From contig NZ_QBTZ01000001.1 of the NCBI RefSeq assembly GCF_003058055.1, positions 2,358,501 to 2,422,500 of the forward strand: 64,000 nt of DNA, in the 5' to 3' direction. Shown piece after piece: positions 1 through 8,959 of the stretch (position 1 is the first letter of the stretch; each line of letters starts with the position of its first letter). The translations under genes were made by a program, and so were the position numbers. The notes under the pieces were generated by a model. The model saw only the letters and a list, made by a program, of their open reading frames with translations, did not search any database and was not told the DNA's origin. The DNA is from Acidovorax sp. 107. GTDB lineage: Bacteria > Pseudomonadota > Gammaproteobacteria > Burkholderiales > Burkholderiaceae_C.

Positions 1-1107
1 GATCTGCAGCGGGCTGGCAATGTGCTCGGGCTTGCCCACGGTGCTGCCCCAGAGCTTGGACACGGTGAAGCCTGTGAGGCCCGCCTTGGGCTTGGAGCCC
101 CGGCCCGTGGCGCCTTCGTCGCGGATCTCGCCGCCCGCGCCGGTGGATGCGCCCGGGAAGGGCGAGATGGCCGTGGGGTGATTGTGCGTTTCCACCTTCA
201 TCAGCACATGCTGGGTGACGCTACTTTTTTGATAGCTATTGGCGCTTGATTCACTAGCGCTTGCGGCCATTTTGGCTACAAAACGCTCCACCTGATGGCC
301 TTCCATGACCGAGGCGTTGTCCGAATACGCAATCACCGTGTGCTGGGGGGCCAGCTGGTGCGTGTTGCGGATCATGCCGAACAGGCTCTTGTCCTGCGCC
401 ACGCCGTCGATGGTGAACTCGGCGTTGAAGATCTTGTGGCGGCAGTGCTCGCTGTTGGCCTGCGCGAACATCATCAGCTCTACGTCGGTGGGGTTGCGCT
501 TGAGGCCGGTGAAGGCCGTCACGAGGTAGTCGATTTCATCGTCGGCCAGCGCCAGGCCGAAGCGGGTGTTGGCGGCTTCGAGTGCAGCACGGCCACCGGC
601 CAGCACGTCCACATGCTCCATGGGTGCGGGCTGCAGTTCGGTGAACAGGGCTGCGGCGGCGCTGCGGTCGGCCACGACCGATTCGGTCATGCGGTCATGC
701 AGCAGCGCGGCAATCTGGCCCAGTTGCTCAGCGGTCAACTCGGGCGTCTTGCCCAGCAGGCCGGATTTCAGGCTGATGCGGTATTCGGTGATGCGCTCGA
801 CGCGGCGGATGGCGATGCCGCAGTTGCGCGCAATGTCGGTGGCCTTGGAGGCCCAGGGCGACAGCGTGCCCAGGCGGGGCGTGACGATGAGCGCGGCGCC
901 GTCTTCGGGGCCTGCGTAGGGGTCGCCATAGGTCAGCAGCGCGGCCAGACGTTCTTGTTCGGCGGGCGTGGGGGCCGCATCGGTGACGACCAGATGCACG
1001 AAACGCGCTGCAATGCCGCTGATCTTGGGGTGGATCGCCTCCAGGGCGGGTTGAAGTTGCTGGGCGCGGAAGGTGCTGAGGGCGTTGCCGCCCGCCAGCG
1101 TGGTCAT
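1..1107 (-). CDS. purL: Phosphoribosylformylglycinamidine synthase, 5' part (cut by window start)
   Basis: The minus strand reads open from an ATG at 1107 to the window edge, so only the first ~369 residues are present. The N-terminus contains [10 protein letters not shown], and further in come [16 protein letters not shown] and the ATP-binding motif [12 protein letters not shown], all typical of the large single-chain PurL. The enzyme converts FGAR to FGAM with glutamine and ATP in purine synthesis in the cytosol. A stretch of about 15-20 residues just before [12 protein letters not shown] is Ser/Ala-rich and is encoded by a dispersed repeat (225-279) that stays in frame; the E. coli protein as I recall it has only a short GRYDFHQEP segment there. 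A GTG four codons upstream of the chosen ATG is an alternative start. The gene is divergent from map. Confidence 0.95.
   Translation of the reverse strand, partial: MTTLAGGNALSTFRAQQLQPALEAIHPKISGIAARFVHLVVTDAAPTPAEQERLAALLTYGDPYAGPEDGAALIVTPRLGTLSPWASKATDIARNCGIAIRRVERITEYRISLKSGLLGKTPELTAEQLGQIAALLHDRMTESVVADRSAAAALFTELQPAPMEHVDVLAGGRAALEAANTRFGLALADDEIDYLVTAFTGLKRNPTDVELMMFAQANSEHCRHKIFNAEFTIDGVAQDKSLFGMIRNTHQLAPQHTVIAYSDNASVMEGHQVERFVAKMAASASESSANSYQKSSVTQHVLMKVETHNHPTAISPFPGASTGAGGEIRDEGATGRGSKPKAGLTGFTVSKLWGSTVGKPEHIASPLQI
225..279 (-). repeat. Dispersed TTGATAGCT/AGCGCTAG repeat, copy inside purL
   Basis: On the plus strand it reads TTTTTTGATAGCTATTGGCG, then CACTAGCGCTTGCGGCC and ATTTTGG. 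The same word order (TTGATAGCT, AGCGC, AGCGCTAG or variant, then CAAAAT/ATTTTG) recurs at 23414, 28363, 32121, 51545, 55336 and 57575. Here it lies inside the purL reading frame without breaking it. Confidence 0.75.
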
Positions 1108-1256
1108 GTGCAAGGTCACGGTAGCGGCCTGTTGGGGGGTGTCAGGGGTAGAGGGTGGCTCCGGGCGCCAGCGTGCTACCAGCACCGGAGCCTTCTATTT
1201 TACCGGGCATGGCCCGGCCGCCTGCGCGGCCGGGGGGCCAATGGGATAATTGCGGC

Positions 1257-2072
1257 ATGAGCATCACCATCAAAAGCGCCGAGGACATCGAGGGCATGCG
1301 CGTGGCCTGCCGCCTGGCCTCCGAAGTGCTGGACTACATCACGCCGCACATCAAGCCCGGCATCACCACCAAAGAGATCGACCGCCTGGGCGCCGAATGC
1401 ATGGCCCAGCAGGACACCATCTCGGCCACCGTCGGCTACCAGCCACCGGGCTACCCGCCCTACCCGGCGTCGCTGTGCACCTCGGTCAACCATGTGGTGT
1501 GCCACGGCATCCCCAATGACAAGCCGCTCAAGAAGGGCGACATCGTCAATGTGGACGTGACCGTGATTACGAAAGACGGCTGGTACGGCGACAACAGCCG
1601 CATGTTCATGATCGGGGAGTGCTCGATTGCCGCCAAGCGGCTGTCCGCCCTGACGTTTGAGGCCATGTGGCACGGCATCGTTCAGGTGAAGCCCGGCGCA
1701 CGGCTGGGAGATATCGGCCACGCGATCCAGAAGTTTGCCGAAGGGCACGGCTTCTCGGTGGTGCGCGAGTTCTGCGGCCACGGCATTGGCAAGAAGTTCC
1801 ATGAAGAGCCACAGGTGCTGCACTACGGCAAGCCCGGCACACTCGAAGAGCTGGTACCCGGCATGGTGTTCACCATCGAGCCCATGATCAACGCAGGCCG
1901 CCGCGAGGTGAAGGACTTGGGCAACGACGGCTGGACCATCGTGACCAAGGACCACAGCCTGTCGGCCCAGTGGGAGCACACGGTGCTGGTCACGCCCACG
2001 GGGTACGAGGTGATGACGCTGTCGGCCGGCTCGCCGCCACTGCCGCCGTTTGTGACTGCCACGGCCACCTGA
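1257..2072 (+). CDS. map: Type I methionine aminopeptidase
   Basis: The 271-residue product removes the initiator methionine from nascent proteins in the cytosol. The di-metal site is visible: H83 in VVCHGIP, D100 in IVNVDVT, D112 in YGDNSR, the histidine of FCGHGIG, the glutamate of FTIEPM and the glutamate of QWEHTVL. The length matches the E. coli family. I chose the ATG at 1257 because the conserved start MSITIKSAEDIEGM begins there; the frame stays open upstream but that part has no family-like sequence. A GATAAT sits 7 bases before this start. The gene is followed after 95 bases by glnD on the same strand. Confidence 0.96.
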   Translation: MSITIKSAEDIEGMRVACRLASEVLDYITPHIKPGITTKEIDRLGAECMAQQDTISATVGYQPPGYPPYPASLCTSVNHVVCHGIPNDKPLKKGDIVNVDVTVITKDGWYGDNSRMFMIGECSIAAKRLSALTFEAMWHGIVQVKPGARLGDIGHAIQKFAEGHGFSVVREFCGHGIGKKFHEEPQVLHYGKPGTLEELVPGMVFTIEPMINAGRREVKDLGNDGWTIVTKDHSLSAQWEHTVLVTPTGYEVMTLSAGSPPLPPFVTATAT

Positions 2073-2167
2073 CCCGGCCCTGCGGCGCCAGTGCTACTCC
2101 TTGACACACAGGCGCTCGCACAATTCTTGCGTGGCATTTTCATGGCCTTTACCAGCGCACACCGACC

Positions 2168-4759
2168 ATGACTGAACTCCATGCCCTGCGGGATGCCTAC
2201 CGCAGCGACAAGGCCGCCCTGTTGGCGGCCATGCAATCCACCGGCGCCTCCACACGCGGCATCCGCGTGTTGCTGCGCAAGCTGTCATCGCTGGCGGGCA
2301 ACCTGTTGCAGACTTTGTGGCTGCGCGCCCAGTTGCCCGAGGACATGGCCCTGGTGGCAGTCGGCGGGTTTGGACGCGACCAGCTGTTTCCTTATTCCGA
2401 TGTCGATGTCCTGCTGCTGTTGCCCAACGGCGCGGCGCCCGAGGCCGGCAGCGCCTTACGCACCAAGCTCGAAGGCTTCATTGGCAGCTGCTGGGACACG
2501 GGCCTGGAGATCGGATCCAGCGTACGCACCGTGGCCGAATGCCTGGCCGAGAGCGCAGGCGATGTCACCGTGCAGACCTCGCTGCTCGAATCGCGACTGG
2601 TCTGCGGCAATGCCGCGCTGTTTGCCGAATTCCAGCGCCAGTATCGGGCGCAGATGAACCCCCAGGCGTTTCTGGTCGCGAAGACGTTGGAGATGCGCCA
2701 GCGCCACACCAAGTACGAGAACACGCCCTATTCGCTGGAGCCCAACTGCAAGGAGTCGCCCGGCGGGCTGCGCGACCTGCAGATGATCCTGTGGGTGGCT
2801 CAGGCGGCAGGTTTGGGCAGCAACTGGATGGAACTGGCCGCCAGTGGTCTGGCCACTGCGTTCGAAGTGCGCCAGATCGAGCGCAACGAGGCGCTGCTGT
2901 GCCTGATCCGCGCCCGCCTGCATGCGGCGGCCGGGCGACACGAAGACCGCCTGGTGTTTGACTTGCAAACGGCGGTGGCCGAGTCGTTCGGCTACCGCTC
3001 GCAGGCACCCGATGGCTCACGCTTGCCCATGCGGGCCAGCGAGACGCTGATGCGCCGCTACTACTGGGCGGCCAAGGCGGTATCGCAGCTCACCCAGATC
3101 CTGCTGCTCAACATCGAAGAGCGCCTAAGCCCATCGACCCATGAGCCGCGCCTGATCAACGAACGTTTCTTCGAGAAGGCGGGCCTCATCGAAGTGGCGA
3201 GTGATGACCTCTACACCCGCGACCCGCATGCGATCCTGGAAACCTTTCTGCTCTACCAGACCACGGTCGGGCTCAAGGACCTGTCGGCGCGCACCCTGCG
3301 CGCGCTGTACAACGCACGCGGCGTGATGGACAGCGCCTTCCGGCGCGATCCGGTCAACCGCGATGCGTTCATGCGCATCCTGCAGCAGCCTTCAGGCATC
3401 ACCCATGCCATGCGGTTGATGAACCAGACCTCGGTGCTGGGGCGCTACCTGTGGCCGTTTCGCCGCATCGTGGGGCAGATGCAGCATGACCTGTTCCACG
3501 TCTACACGGTGGACCAGCACATCCTGATGGTGCTGCGCAACGTACGCCGCTTCTTCATGGCCGAGCATGCGCACGAATACCCGTTTTGCTCGCAGTTGGC
3601 GGGCGGGTGGGACAAGCCCTGGATCCTGTATGTGGCCGCGCTGTTCCACGACATCGGCAAGGGACGCGGAGGCGACCATTCGCAGATCGGCGCAGAAGAA
3701 GTGCGGCGCTTTTGCCGCCAGCACGGCGTGGACCGCGAGGACGGCCGGCTCATCGAGTTTCTGGTGCGTGAGCACCTGACCATGAGCACCGTGGCGCAAA
3801 AGCAGGACCTGAGCGACCCTGATGTGATCGGCGCCTTTGCGCACCGCGTGGGCAATGAGCGCAATCTCACGGCGATGTACCTGCTTACCGTGGCAGACAT
3901 CCGCGGCACGAGCCCCAAGGTCTGGAACGCCTGGAAGGGCAAGCTGCTGGAAGACCTGTACCGCGCTACGCTGCGCACCCTGGGCGGCCGCGCACCTGAT
4001 GCAGCCGCCGAGATCGAGGCCCGCAAGCGAGAGGCGCTGGTGCTGCTGGCGCTCAACGCCCTGCCCTTCGAAGCCCACAAGGCGTTGTGGACAACGCTCG
4101 ATGTGAGCTATTTCATGCGCCACGACGCGGCCGACATTGCCTGGCACACGCGGCACCTGTCGCGCCATGTGGGCTCCGCACGGCCCGTGGTGCGCGCCCG
4201 CCAGTCGCTGGCAGGCGACGGGCTGCAGGTGATGGTGTACGCCGCCGACCAGGCCGACCTGTTCGCCCGGATCTGCGGTTATTTCGACCGAGCGGGTTTC
4301 AGCATCCTCGACGCGCGCGTGCACACCGCCAACAACGGCTATGCGCTCGACACCTTCCAGGTGGTGGCCTCATCGCAGCCGGGGCACTACCGCGAGTTGA
4401 CCCACATGGTCGAGAGCGACCTGATGCGCGTGATCGAGGAAGGCGGCCCCCTGCCAGAGCCCACCCGCAAGCGGGTGTCACGCCGGGTCAAGAGCTTTCC
4501 GGTGGCGCCCCGCGTCACCTTGCGGCCCGACGAAAAAGCGCAGCGCTGGCTGCTGGCGATCTCGGCCAGCGACCGGGCAGGCCTGCTCTATCTGGTGGCG
4601 CGCATCCTGGCGCAGCACCACCTGAGCGTGCAGCTGGCCAAGGTCAGCACCTTGGGCGAACGGGTGGAGGACACGTTTCTCATCCAGGGCCCCGAGCTGC
4701 AGAACAACGCCCGTCAGATCCAGATCGAAACCGAGCTGCTACAAGAGCTGTCGTCCTGA
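2168..4759 (+). CDS. glnD: [Protein-PII] uridylyltransferase / UMP-removing enzyme
   Basis: This 863-residue bifunctional enzyme uridylylates PII under nitrogen limitation and removes UMP when glutamine is high. The domain order is complete. The nucleotidyltransferase motif [19 protein letters not shown] is near residues 66-84, a PII-UTase region with [18 protein letters not shown] follows, then the HD domain with [14 protein letters not shown] near residue 495, and two C-terminal ACT domains that sense glutamine (one with [15 protein letters not shown], the second with [19 protein letters not shown]). A PII gene (20403-20741), its likely substrate, is in the same window. It is convergent with def, with only 36 bases between. 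Confidence 0.96.
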   Translation: MTELHALRDAYRSDKAALLAAMQSTGASTRGIRVLLRKLSSLAGNLLQTLWLRAQLPEDMALVAVGGFGRDQLFPYSDVDVLLLLPNGAAPEAGSALRTKLEGFIGSCWDTGLEIGSSVRTVAECLAESAGDVTVQTSLLESRLVCGNAALFAEFQRQYRAQMNPQAFLVAKTLEMRQRHTKYENTPYSLEPNCKESPGGLRDLQMILWVAQAAGLGSNWMELAASGLATAFEVRQIERNEALLCLIRARLHAAAGRHEDRLVFDLQTAVAESFGYRSQAPDGSRLPMRASETLMRRYYWAAKAVSQLTQILLLNIEERLSPSTHEPRLINERFFEKAGLIEVASDDLYTRDPHAILETFLLYQTTVGLKDLSARTLRALYNARGVMDSAFRRDPVNRDAFMRILQQPSGITHAMRLMNQTSVLGRYLWPFRRIVGQMQHDLFHVYTVDQHILMVLRNVRRFFMAEHAHEYPFCSQLAGGWDKPWILYVAALFHDIGKGRGGDHSQIGAEEVRRFCRQHGVDREDGRLIEFLVREHLTMSTVAQKQDLSDPDVIGAFAHRVGNERNLTAMYLLTVADIRGTSPKVWNAWKGKLLEDLYRATLRTLGGRAPDAAAEIEARKREALVLLALNALPFEAHKALWTTLDVSYFMRHDAADIAWHTRHLSRHVGSARPVVRARQSLAGDGLQVMVYAADQADLFARICGYFDRAGFSILDARVHTANNGYALDTFQVVASSQPGHYRELTHMVESDLMRVIEEGGPLPEPTRKRVSRRVKSFPVAPRVTLRPDEKAQRWLLAISASDRAGLLYLVARILAQHHLSVQLAKVSTLGERVEDTFLIQGPELQNNARQIQIETELLQELSS

Positions 4760-4795
4760 CGCCCCTCCAGCCCGGATCGGGAGGGCTCATCAGGC

Positions 4796-5335
4796 TCAGT
4801 CGTCCTCTGCGGCATCGATCTCCGGGAACAGCACTTCCGTGAACCCGAACTGCGTGAAATCGCGCACCCGCATGGGGTACAGCTTGCCGATCAGGTGGTC
4901 GCATTCGTGCTGCACCACCCGCGCGTGAAAGCCGTCCACCGTGCGGTCAATGGGATCACCATACGGGTCCACGCCCGTGTAGCGGATGCGCGACCAGCGC
5001 GGCACCTTCCCACGCAGGCCAGGCACGGACAGGCACCCTTCCCAGTCCTCTTCCTCCTCCGCCCCCAATGGCGTGATCACGGGGTTGAGGAGCACCGTGG
5101 GCGGCACGAGCGGGCGGTCCGGGTAGCGGGGGTTGCGCTCGTTGGAGCCGAAGATCACCAATTGCAGGTCCACGCCAATCTGCGGCGCGGCCAGCCCTGC
5201 GCCGTTGACGGCACGCATGGTGTCGAACAGGTCGCGCACCAGCAGGTGCAGCGCATCGGTATCGAATTCGGTGACGGGTTGGGCGACTCGCAGCAAGCGC
5301 GGGTCGCCCATCTTGAGGATGGTATGGACGGTCAT
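4796..5335 (-). CDS. def: Peptide deformylase
   Basis: The 179-residue enzyme removes the formyl group from the N-terminal methionine before Map acts. All three family motifs are present: [18 protein letters not shown] with the metal-ligand cysteine, and QHECDH with the metal-binding histidines and catalytic glutamate. The start is the ATG at 5335 ([18 protein letters not shown]); the open frame upstream is not family-like and overlaps the divergent neighbour. Def, Map and the aminoacyl-tRNA-protein transferases Aat and Bpt lie within about 7 kb, so this block is rich in N-terminal processing functions. A four-glutamate stretch ([10 protein letters not shown]) precedes motif 2. A second def elsewhere is possible. 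Confidence 0.95.
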   Translation of the reverse strand: MTVHTILKMGDPRLLRVAQPVTEFDTDALHLLVRDLFDTMRAVNGAGLAAPQIGVDLQLVIFGSNERNPRYPDRPLVPPTVLLNPVITPLGAEEEEDWEGCLSVPGLRGKVPRWSRIRYTGVDPYGDPIDRTVDGFHARVVQHECDHLIGKLYPMRVRDFTQFGFTEVLFPEIDAAEDD

Positions 5336-5463
5336 CGTGGAAGTATCGAAGGCAGTCGGCGTGAGGCCGGTGGGGCGCAGCATAGCGCGGGCGGCGCAGC
5401 GCTGCACGCAGTGGGCACGCGGCACACCCCGGGCCCTGCGCGCGCGGGGCGACAATAAAGGCC

Positions 5464-5895
5464 ATGGCCACCCAGCCCGAGGACCCGAACACCACCGACA
5501 TTGCCACCGCGGCAGACACCCCACGTCCGCTGCCATGGCCCGTGCGGTGGCTGCTGCTGGGGTTTGCGGTGCTGTGCCTGGCAATGGGCGTCATCGGTGT
5601 GATCGTTCCCGGCCTGCCCACCACGGTATTCATCCTGATGGCTGCCTGGGCGGCCGCGCGCAGCTCGCCGCGCCTGTACCGTTGGCTGTGGAACCACCGC
5701 CTCTTCGGGCCACTGCTGCGCAACTGGGCCCAGGGCGGCAAGGTCAGCCGCCGCGCCAAATGGAGTGCTGCAGTCTTCATGGCCGCCAGCGCCGCCGTAC
5801 TGTGGATGGGCGCAACCCGCACCTGGGTGGCCGTCGCTGCCTCGGCCTGCATGGCCTGCGTGCTGATCTGGCTGTGGCGCAGGCCCGAGCCTTGA
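5464..5895 (+). CDS. YbaN/DUF454 family inner-membrane protein
   Basis: A 143-residue protein with a polar Pro/Thr-rich N-terminus and hydrophobic segments at about residues 27-48, 49-63 and 105-138. The sequence [20 protein letters not shown] followed by [21 protein letters not shown] is the DUF454 signature. The family is widespread and its biochemical role is not established. The gene is divergent from def with 128 bases between, which must hold both promoters. Confidence 0.85.
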   Translation: MATQPEDPNTTDIATAADTPRPLPWPVRWLLLGFAVLCLAMGVIGVIVPGLPTTVFILMAAWAAARSSPRLYRWLWNHRLFGPLLRNWAQGGKVSRRAKWSAAVFMAASAAVLWMGATRTWVAVAASACMACVLIWLWRRPEP

Positions 5896-5972
5896 TACCC
5901 CGCTTGCCTGCACAGTGCGGCCCGCGCCCGTCGGACACGCTTGCAAAGGTCACAAGACCAGACGCACGAGTT

Positions 5973-6000
5973 TTCAGACGGGTGTTTTTGTGTATATAAT
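5973..6000 (+). promoter_or_regulatory. Likely sigma-70 promoter of the tRNA-Asn pair
   Basis: A perfect TATAAT lies at 5995-6000, 12 bases before the first tRNA. The -35 position holds only a weak match (TTCAGA at 5973-5978, spacer 16). The position and perfect -10 make this the probable start of a two-tRNA transcript. Confidence 0.6.
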
Positions 6001-6011
6001 CTAAGTCTTGT

Positions 6012-6087
6012 TCCTCGATAGCTCAGTCGGTAGAGCGCCGGACTGTTAATCCGTAGGTCCCTGGTTCGAGCCCAGGTCGAGGAGCCA
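6012..6087 (+). tRNA. tRNA-Asn (GTT), first copy
   Basis: 76 bases beginning TCCTCGATAGCTCAG, with acceptor stem TCCTCGA/TCGAGGA, D-arm, anticodon stem-loop with GTT in GACTGTTAATC, T-arm GGTTCGAGCC and encoded CCA. The cloverleaf pairs fully by eye. It is identical to the copy at 6158. Confidence 0.97.
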
Positions 6088-6096
6088 AGAATTTTT

Positions 6097-6127
6097 CAGG
6101 CCCTGCATGTGTACGCGGGGCCTTTTA
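6097..6127 (+). terminator. Hairpin between the two tRNA genes
   Basis: AGGCCCTGC and GCGGGGCCTTTT flank a short loop, giving a GC-rich stem followed by TTTT about 12 bases after the first tRNA. It resembles a weak intrinsic terminator or a processing signal. Confidence 0.5.
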
Positions 6128-6157
6128 ATGAGTTAGTTTGCAAGTTGTACCGATCAT

Positions 6158-6233
6158 TCCTCGATAGCTCAGTCGGTAGAGCGCCGGACTGTTAATCCGT
6201 AGGTCCCTGGTTCGAGCCCAGGTCGAGGAGCCA
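6158..6233 (+). tRNA. tRNA-Asn (GTT), second copy
   Basis: Identical over its 76 bases to the tRNA at 6012, including the encoded CCA. The 70-base spacer between them holds only a hairpin, so the pair is a recent or homogenised tandem duplication. Confidence 0.97.
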
Positions 6234-6237
6234 GTTA

Positions 6238-6272
6238 AAAAGCCCTGCACAAAACGTGCGGGGCTTTTTTTC
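6238..6272 (+). terminator. Intrinsic terminator after tRNA-Asn pair
   Basis: The stem AGCCCTGCAC / GTGCGGGGCT with loop AAAAC is followed by a run of Ts. It starts within 5 bases of the CCA end of the second tRNA. Confidence 0.85.
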
Positions 6273-6306
6273 GTCTGAACTGTTGCCACCCCCAACCAGC
6301 AGTCGC

Positions 6307-7098
6307 ATGCCAGACAATGGTGTCTTTGTGACACACGCCCGCATGCCCCCGCAACTGCACTGGCTCGAACCCCGCGACCCGTTTCCCGCCCCGACCCTTG
6401 CCTGGGGGGATGGCGACCCCGCGCCAGGACTGCTGGCCGCAGGGGGCGCTCTGGACGTGGCCAGCCTGTGCGCCGCCTATGCGCAAGGCACCTTCCCCTG
6501 GTACGGCCCCGGTCAACCCATTCTGTGGTGGGCGCCCGATCCGCGCATGGTGCTGCCTGTGTCGGAGTTTAGGCTGCACCGCTCACTGCGCAAAAGGCTG
6601 CAGTCGTTCCGCCGGCAGGCGCGTTGCGAGATCCGCATCGACAGCGCGTTCAAGGACGTCATCACCGCCTGCGCCATGAAAGAACGCGAGGGCCAGGCAG
6701 GAACCTGGATCGTGCCCGAAATGGTCGATGCCTACACACACCTGCACCGAGCAGGCCACGCGCACAGTGTGGAAACGTGGGTGGACGGGCGGCTGGTGGG
6801 CGGCCTGTATTGCGTAGCGCTGGGCCACGCGGTGTTTGGCGAATCCATGTTTGCATACACCACAGATGCCTCCAAGATCGCCCTAGCAGCTTTGGTGTGC
6901 CTATGCCGCCGCCATGGGGTCTCCCTCGTGGACTGTCAGCAAAATACCCATCATCTGGCTTCGCTGGGCGCCCGGGAAATACCCCGCTCAAAATTTCTGA
7001 AACACGTAGACAGCGCTCGGCAACAGCCTGCCTTTCCCTGGATATTTGAGCCCGTATACTGGTACGAGCTGCTGCCCTCCTTGACCGCCCCGGCATGA
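6307..7098 (+). CDS. aat: Leucyl/phenylalanyl-tRNA--protein transferase
   Basis: The 263-residue enzyme transfers Leu or Phe from tRNA to proteins with N-terminal Lys or Arg, making them ClpS/ClpAP substrates of the N-degron pathway. Family signatures are clear: [54 protein letters not shown] and [19 protein letters not shown]. The start is uncertain. The ATG at 6307 lies past the upstream terminator; the ATG at 6343 ([10 protein letters not shown]) is an alternative; the frame is open further upstream but would run into the terminator hairpin. The stop overlaps the bpt start by four bases (ATGA), so the two are translationally coupled. Confidence 0.94.
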   Translation: MPDNGVFVTHARMPPQLHWLEPRDPFPAPTLAWGDGDPAPGLLAAGGALDVASLCAAYAQGTFPWYGPGQPILWWAPDPRMVLPVSEFRLHRSLRKRLQSFRRQARCEIRIDSAFKDVITACAMKEREGQAGTWIVPEMVDAYTHLHRAGHAHSVETWVDGRLVGGLYCVALGHAVFGESMFAYTTDASKIALAALVCLCRRHGVSLVDCQQNTHHLASLGAREIPRSKFLKHVDSARQQPAFPWIFEPVYWYELLPSLTAPA

Positions 7099-7853
7099 CG
7101 CAACTCAACGACCTTCCGCTGCAAACCCTGCAGTTTTATGCGACAGCCCCCTACCCCTGCAGCTACCTGCCGGACCGGCAGGCGCGGTCGCAGGTTGCCA
7201 CACCCAGCCACCTGATCCAGAGCGATCTGTATTCCGACCTCGTGGCCAAGGGGTTTCGCCGCAGCGGCATGTTCACCTACCGCCCCTATTGCGACGGATG
7301 CCAGGCCTGCACTCCTCTGCGAGTCCTGGTCAACGAGTTCAAGCCTGATCGCAGCCAGAAACGCGCGGCCGCGCGCCACGGAAAACTGCAGGCACGCGTG
7401 CTGCGGCTGTGTTTCGTGCCCGAACACTACCAGCTGTATCTGCGCTACCAGAACGGCCGCCACGCGGGCGGCGGCATGGACCATGACAGCATCGACCAGT
7501 ACACACAATTTCTGCTGCAAAGCCGGGTGAACTCACGGCTGGTAGAGTTTCGCGAGACCGATGCATCGGGCGAGCCCGGCGCTCTCAAGATGGTCTCCAT
7601 TCTCGACGTGCTTGATGACGGCCTGTCTGCCGTCTACACGTTTTACGAACCGGAACTCCATTGCAGCTATGGCACCTACAACGTCATGTGGCAAATCGCG
7701 CAAGCCCATGCGCTGGGGCTGCCCCATGTTTACCTGGGGTACTGGATTGAAACCAGCCCCAAGATGAATTACAAGGCGCGTTTTCTGCCGCACGAAATCC
7801 GTACGGACGGCCATTGGCATCGGGTCGGAGACACTGGGCGCGCGACCCCCTGA
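7095..7853 (+). CDS. bpt: Bacterial aspartate/glutamate leucyltransferase (ATE homologue)
   Basis: The 252-residue enzyme attaches leucine to N-terminal Asp or Glu, the second branch of the bacterial N-degron pathway. Recognised by the N-terminal [14 protein letters not shown] segment (here [17 protein letters not shown]), the cysteine cluster [26 protein letters not shown], and the C-terminal [20 protein letters not shown]. It shares an ATGA overlap with aat, so both tagging enzymes are made from one message. Confidence 0.94.
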   Translation: MTQLNDLPLQTLQFYATAPYPCSYLPDRQARSQVATPSHLIQSDLYSDLVAKGFRRSGMFTYRPYCDGCQACTPLRVLVNEFKPDRSQKRAAARHGKLQARVLRLCFVPEHYQLYLRYQNGRHAGGGMDHDSIDQYTQFLLQSRVNSRLVEFRETDASGEPGALKMVSILDVLDDGLSAVYTFYEPELHCSYGTYNVMWQIAQAHALGLPHVYLGYWIETSPKMNYKARFLPHEIRTDGHWHRVGDTGRATP

Positions 7854-7909
7854 ACACGCACTCACATTTCACAAGATAAAATGTAGCGGCCTTCGCACCA
7901 TCGCCGCTC

Positions 7910-8737
7910 ATGAAAAAAACCGATCCCAGCATTCCTCTCAAACCCAGCGTTCAGGTACTTGAGCGCATGTTCACCCTGATCGATGTGCTGGCCTCTCGCG
8001 AAGAGGCGATTTCCCTCAAGGAAATCAGCGAGAAAACCGGGCTGCACCCTTCCACAACCCACCGCATCCTCAACGATCTGACCATCGGCCGGTTCGTGGA
8101 CCGCCCTGAATCAGGCAGCTACCGACTGGGGATGCGATTGCTGGAACTGGGCAATCTGGTCAAGGCCCGCCTGAGCGTGCGCGACGCCGCGCTGACCCCC
8201 ATGCGCAGTCTGCACAAGCTGATCCAGCAACCCGTGAACCTGAGCATGCGCCAAGGGGACGAGATTGTGTATGTGGAGCGCGCCTACAGCGAGCGTTCGG
8301 GCATGCAGGTGGTGCGTGCGATAGGCGGCCGGGCCCCGCTGCATCTGACTTCAACCGGCAAACTTTTCCTGGCACTGGACGACCCCCAGCGCGTTCGCGC
8401 TTACGCCACCCGCACCGGTCTGGCTGGCCATACCCGCAACAGCATTACGCAGTTGCCGGTGCTGGAGCGGGAGCTGGCCAAGGCACGCCAATACGGCATC
8501 GCCCGAGACAACGAGGAGTTGGAACTGGGCGTGCGCTGCATGGCGGCCGGCGTGTACGACGACCAGGGCAAGCTGGTGGCAGGCCTGTCGATTTCTGCCC
8601 CCGCAGACCGCCTGGATGAAGGCTGGCTGCCCAAGCTGCAGGCAACCGCGAACGAGATTTCACTGGCGCTGGGCCATACACCTCAGCCCGATGCCCACCC
8701 CAACACCTTGAGCAACCAGCGCGCTGAACTGCGTTGA
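7910..8737 (+). CDS. IclR-family transcriptional regulator
   Basis: A 275-residue regulator with an N-terminal winged helix-turn-helix (about residues 14-75; ISLKEISEKTGLHPSTTHRI is the recognition region) and a C-terminal IclR effector domain (NLSMRQGDEIVYVER, GGRAPLHLTSTGKLFLA, ARDNEELELGVRCMAAGVYD). The family usually controls catabolic operons by binding a small acid. No obvious target gene is adjacent: bpt is 56 bases upstream and pbpG is convergent. Its effector cannot be inferred from context. Confidence 0.92.
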   Translation: MKKTDPSIPLKPSVQVLERMFTLIDVLASREEAISLKEISEKTGLHPSTTHRILNDLTIGRFVDRPESGSYRLGMRLLELGNLVKARLSVRDAALTPMRSLHKLIQQPVNLSMRQGDEIVYVERAYSERSGMQVVRAIGGRAPLHLTSTGKLFLALDDPQRVRAYATRTGLAGHTRNSITQLPVLERELAKARQYGIARDNEELELGVRCMAAGVYDDQGKLVAGLSISAPADRLDEGWLPKLQATANEISLALGHTPQPDAHPNTLSNQRAELR

Positions 8738-8783
8738 ACACCGTTCAACACAGGTCTGAGGGGCGAGGTACGGCTCCCACCTT

Positions 8784-8838
8784 GCGACACACTGTAGTTA
8801 CCGCACCGGGGCACCTACAGTACGCCGCCCCCTGTCGC
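8784..8838 (+). other. Nested inverted repeat, possible structured RNA
   Basis: Two stems nest: GCGACA (8784-8789) with TGTCGC (8833-8838), and ACTGTAG (8791-8797) with CTACAGT (8815-8821). The element lies in the 170 bases between the IclR stop and a strong terminator, with no coding frame that looks real. Confidence 0.3.
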
Positions 8839-8904
8839 TCACCGAGTCGCTCGAGGAGTAACCGAAAGGCCCCGTCAAAGACGGTTTGGTGGTGGACGCT
8901 AAAA

Positions 8905-8948
8905 CAAAAAAGCACCTGACAGCATCACGCTGTCAGGTGCTTTTTTTG
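8905..8948. terminator. Bidirectional terminator between IclR gene and pbpG
   Basis: A perfect 13-base-pair stem AGCACCTGACAGC / GCTGTCAGGTGCT with a five-base loop is flanked by an A-run on the left and seven Ts on the right, so it can end transcription from both convergent sides. Confidence 0.92.
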
Positions 8949-8959
8949 AATCCGTCGGC

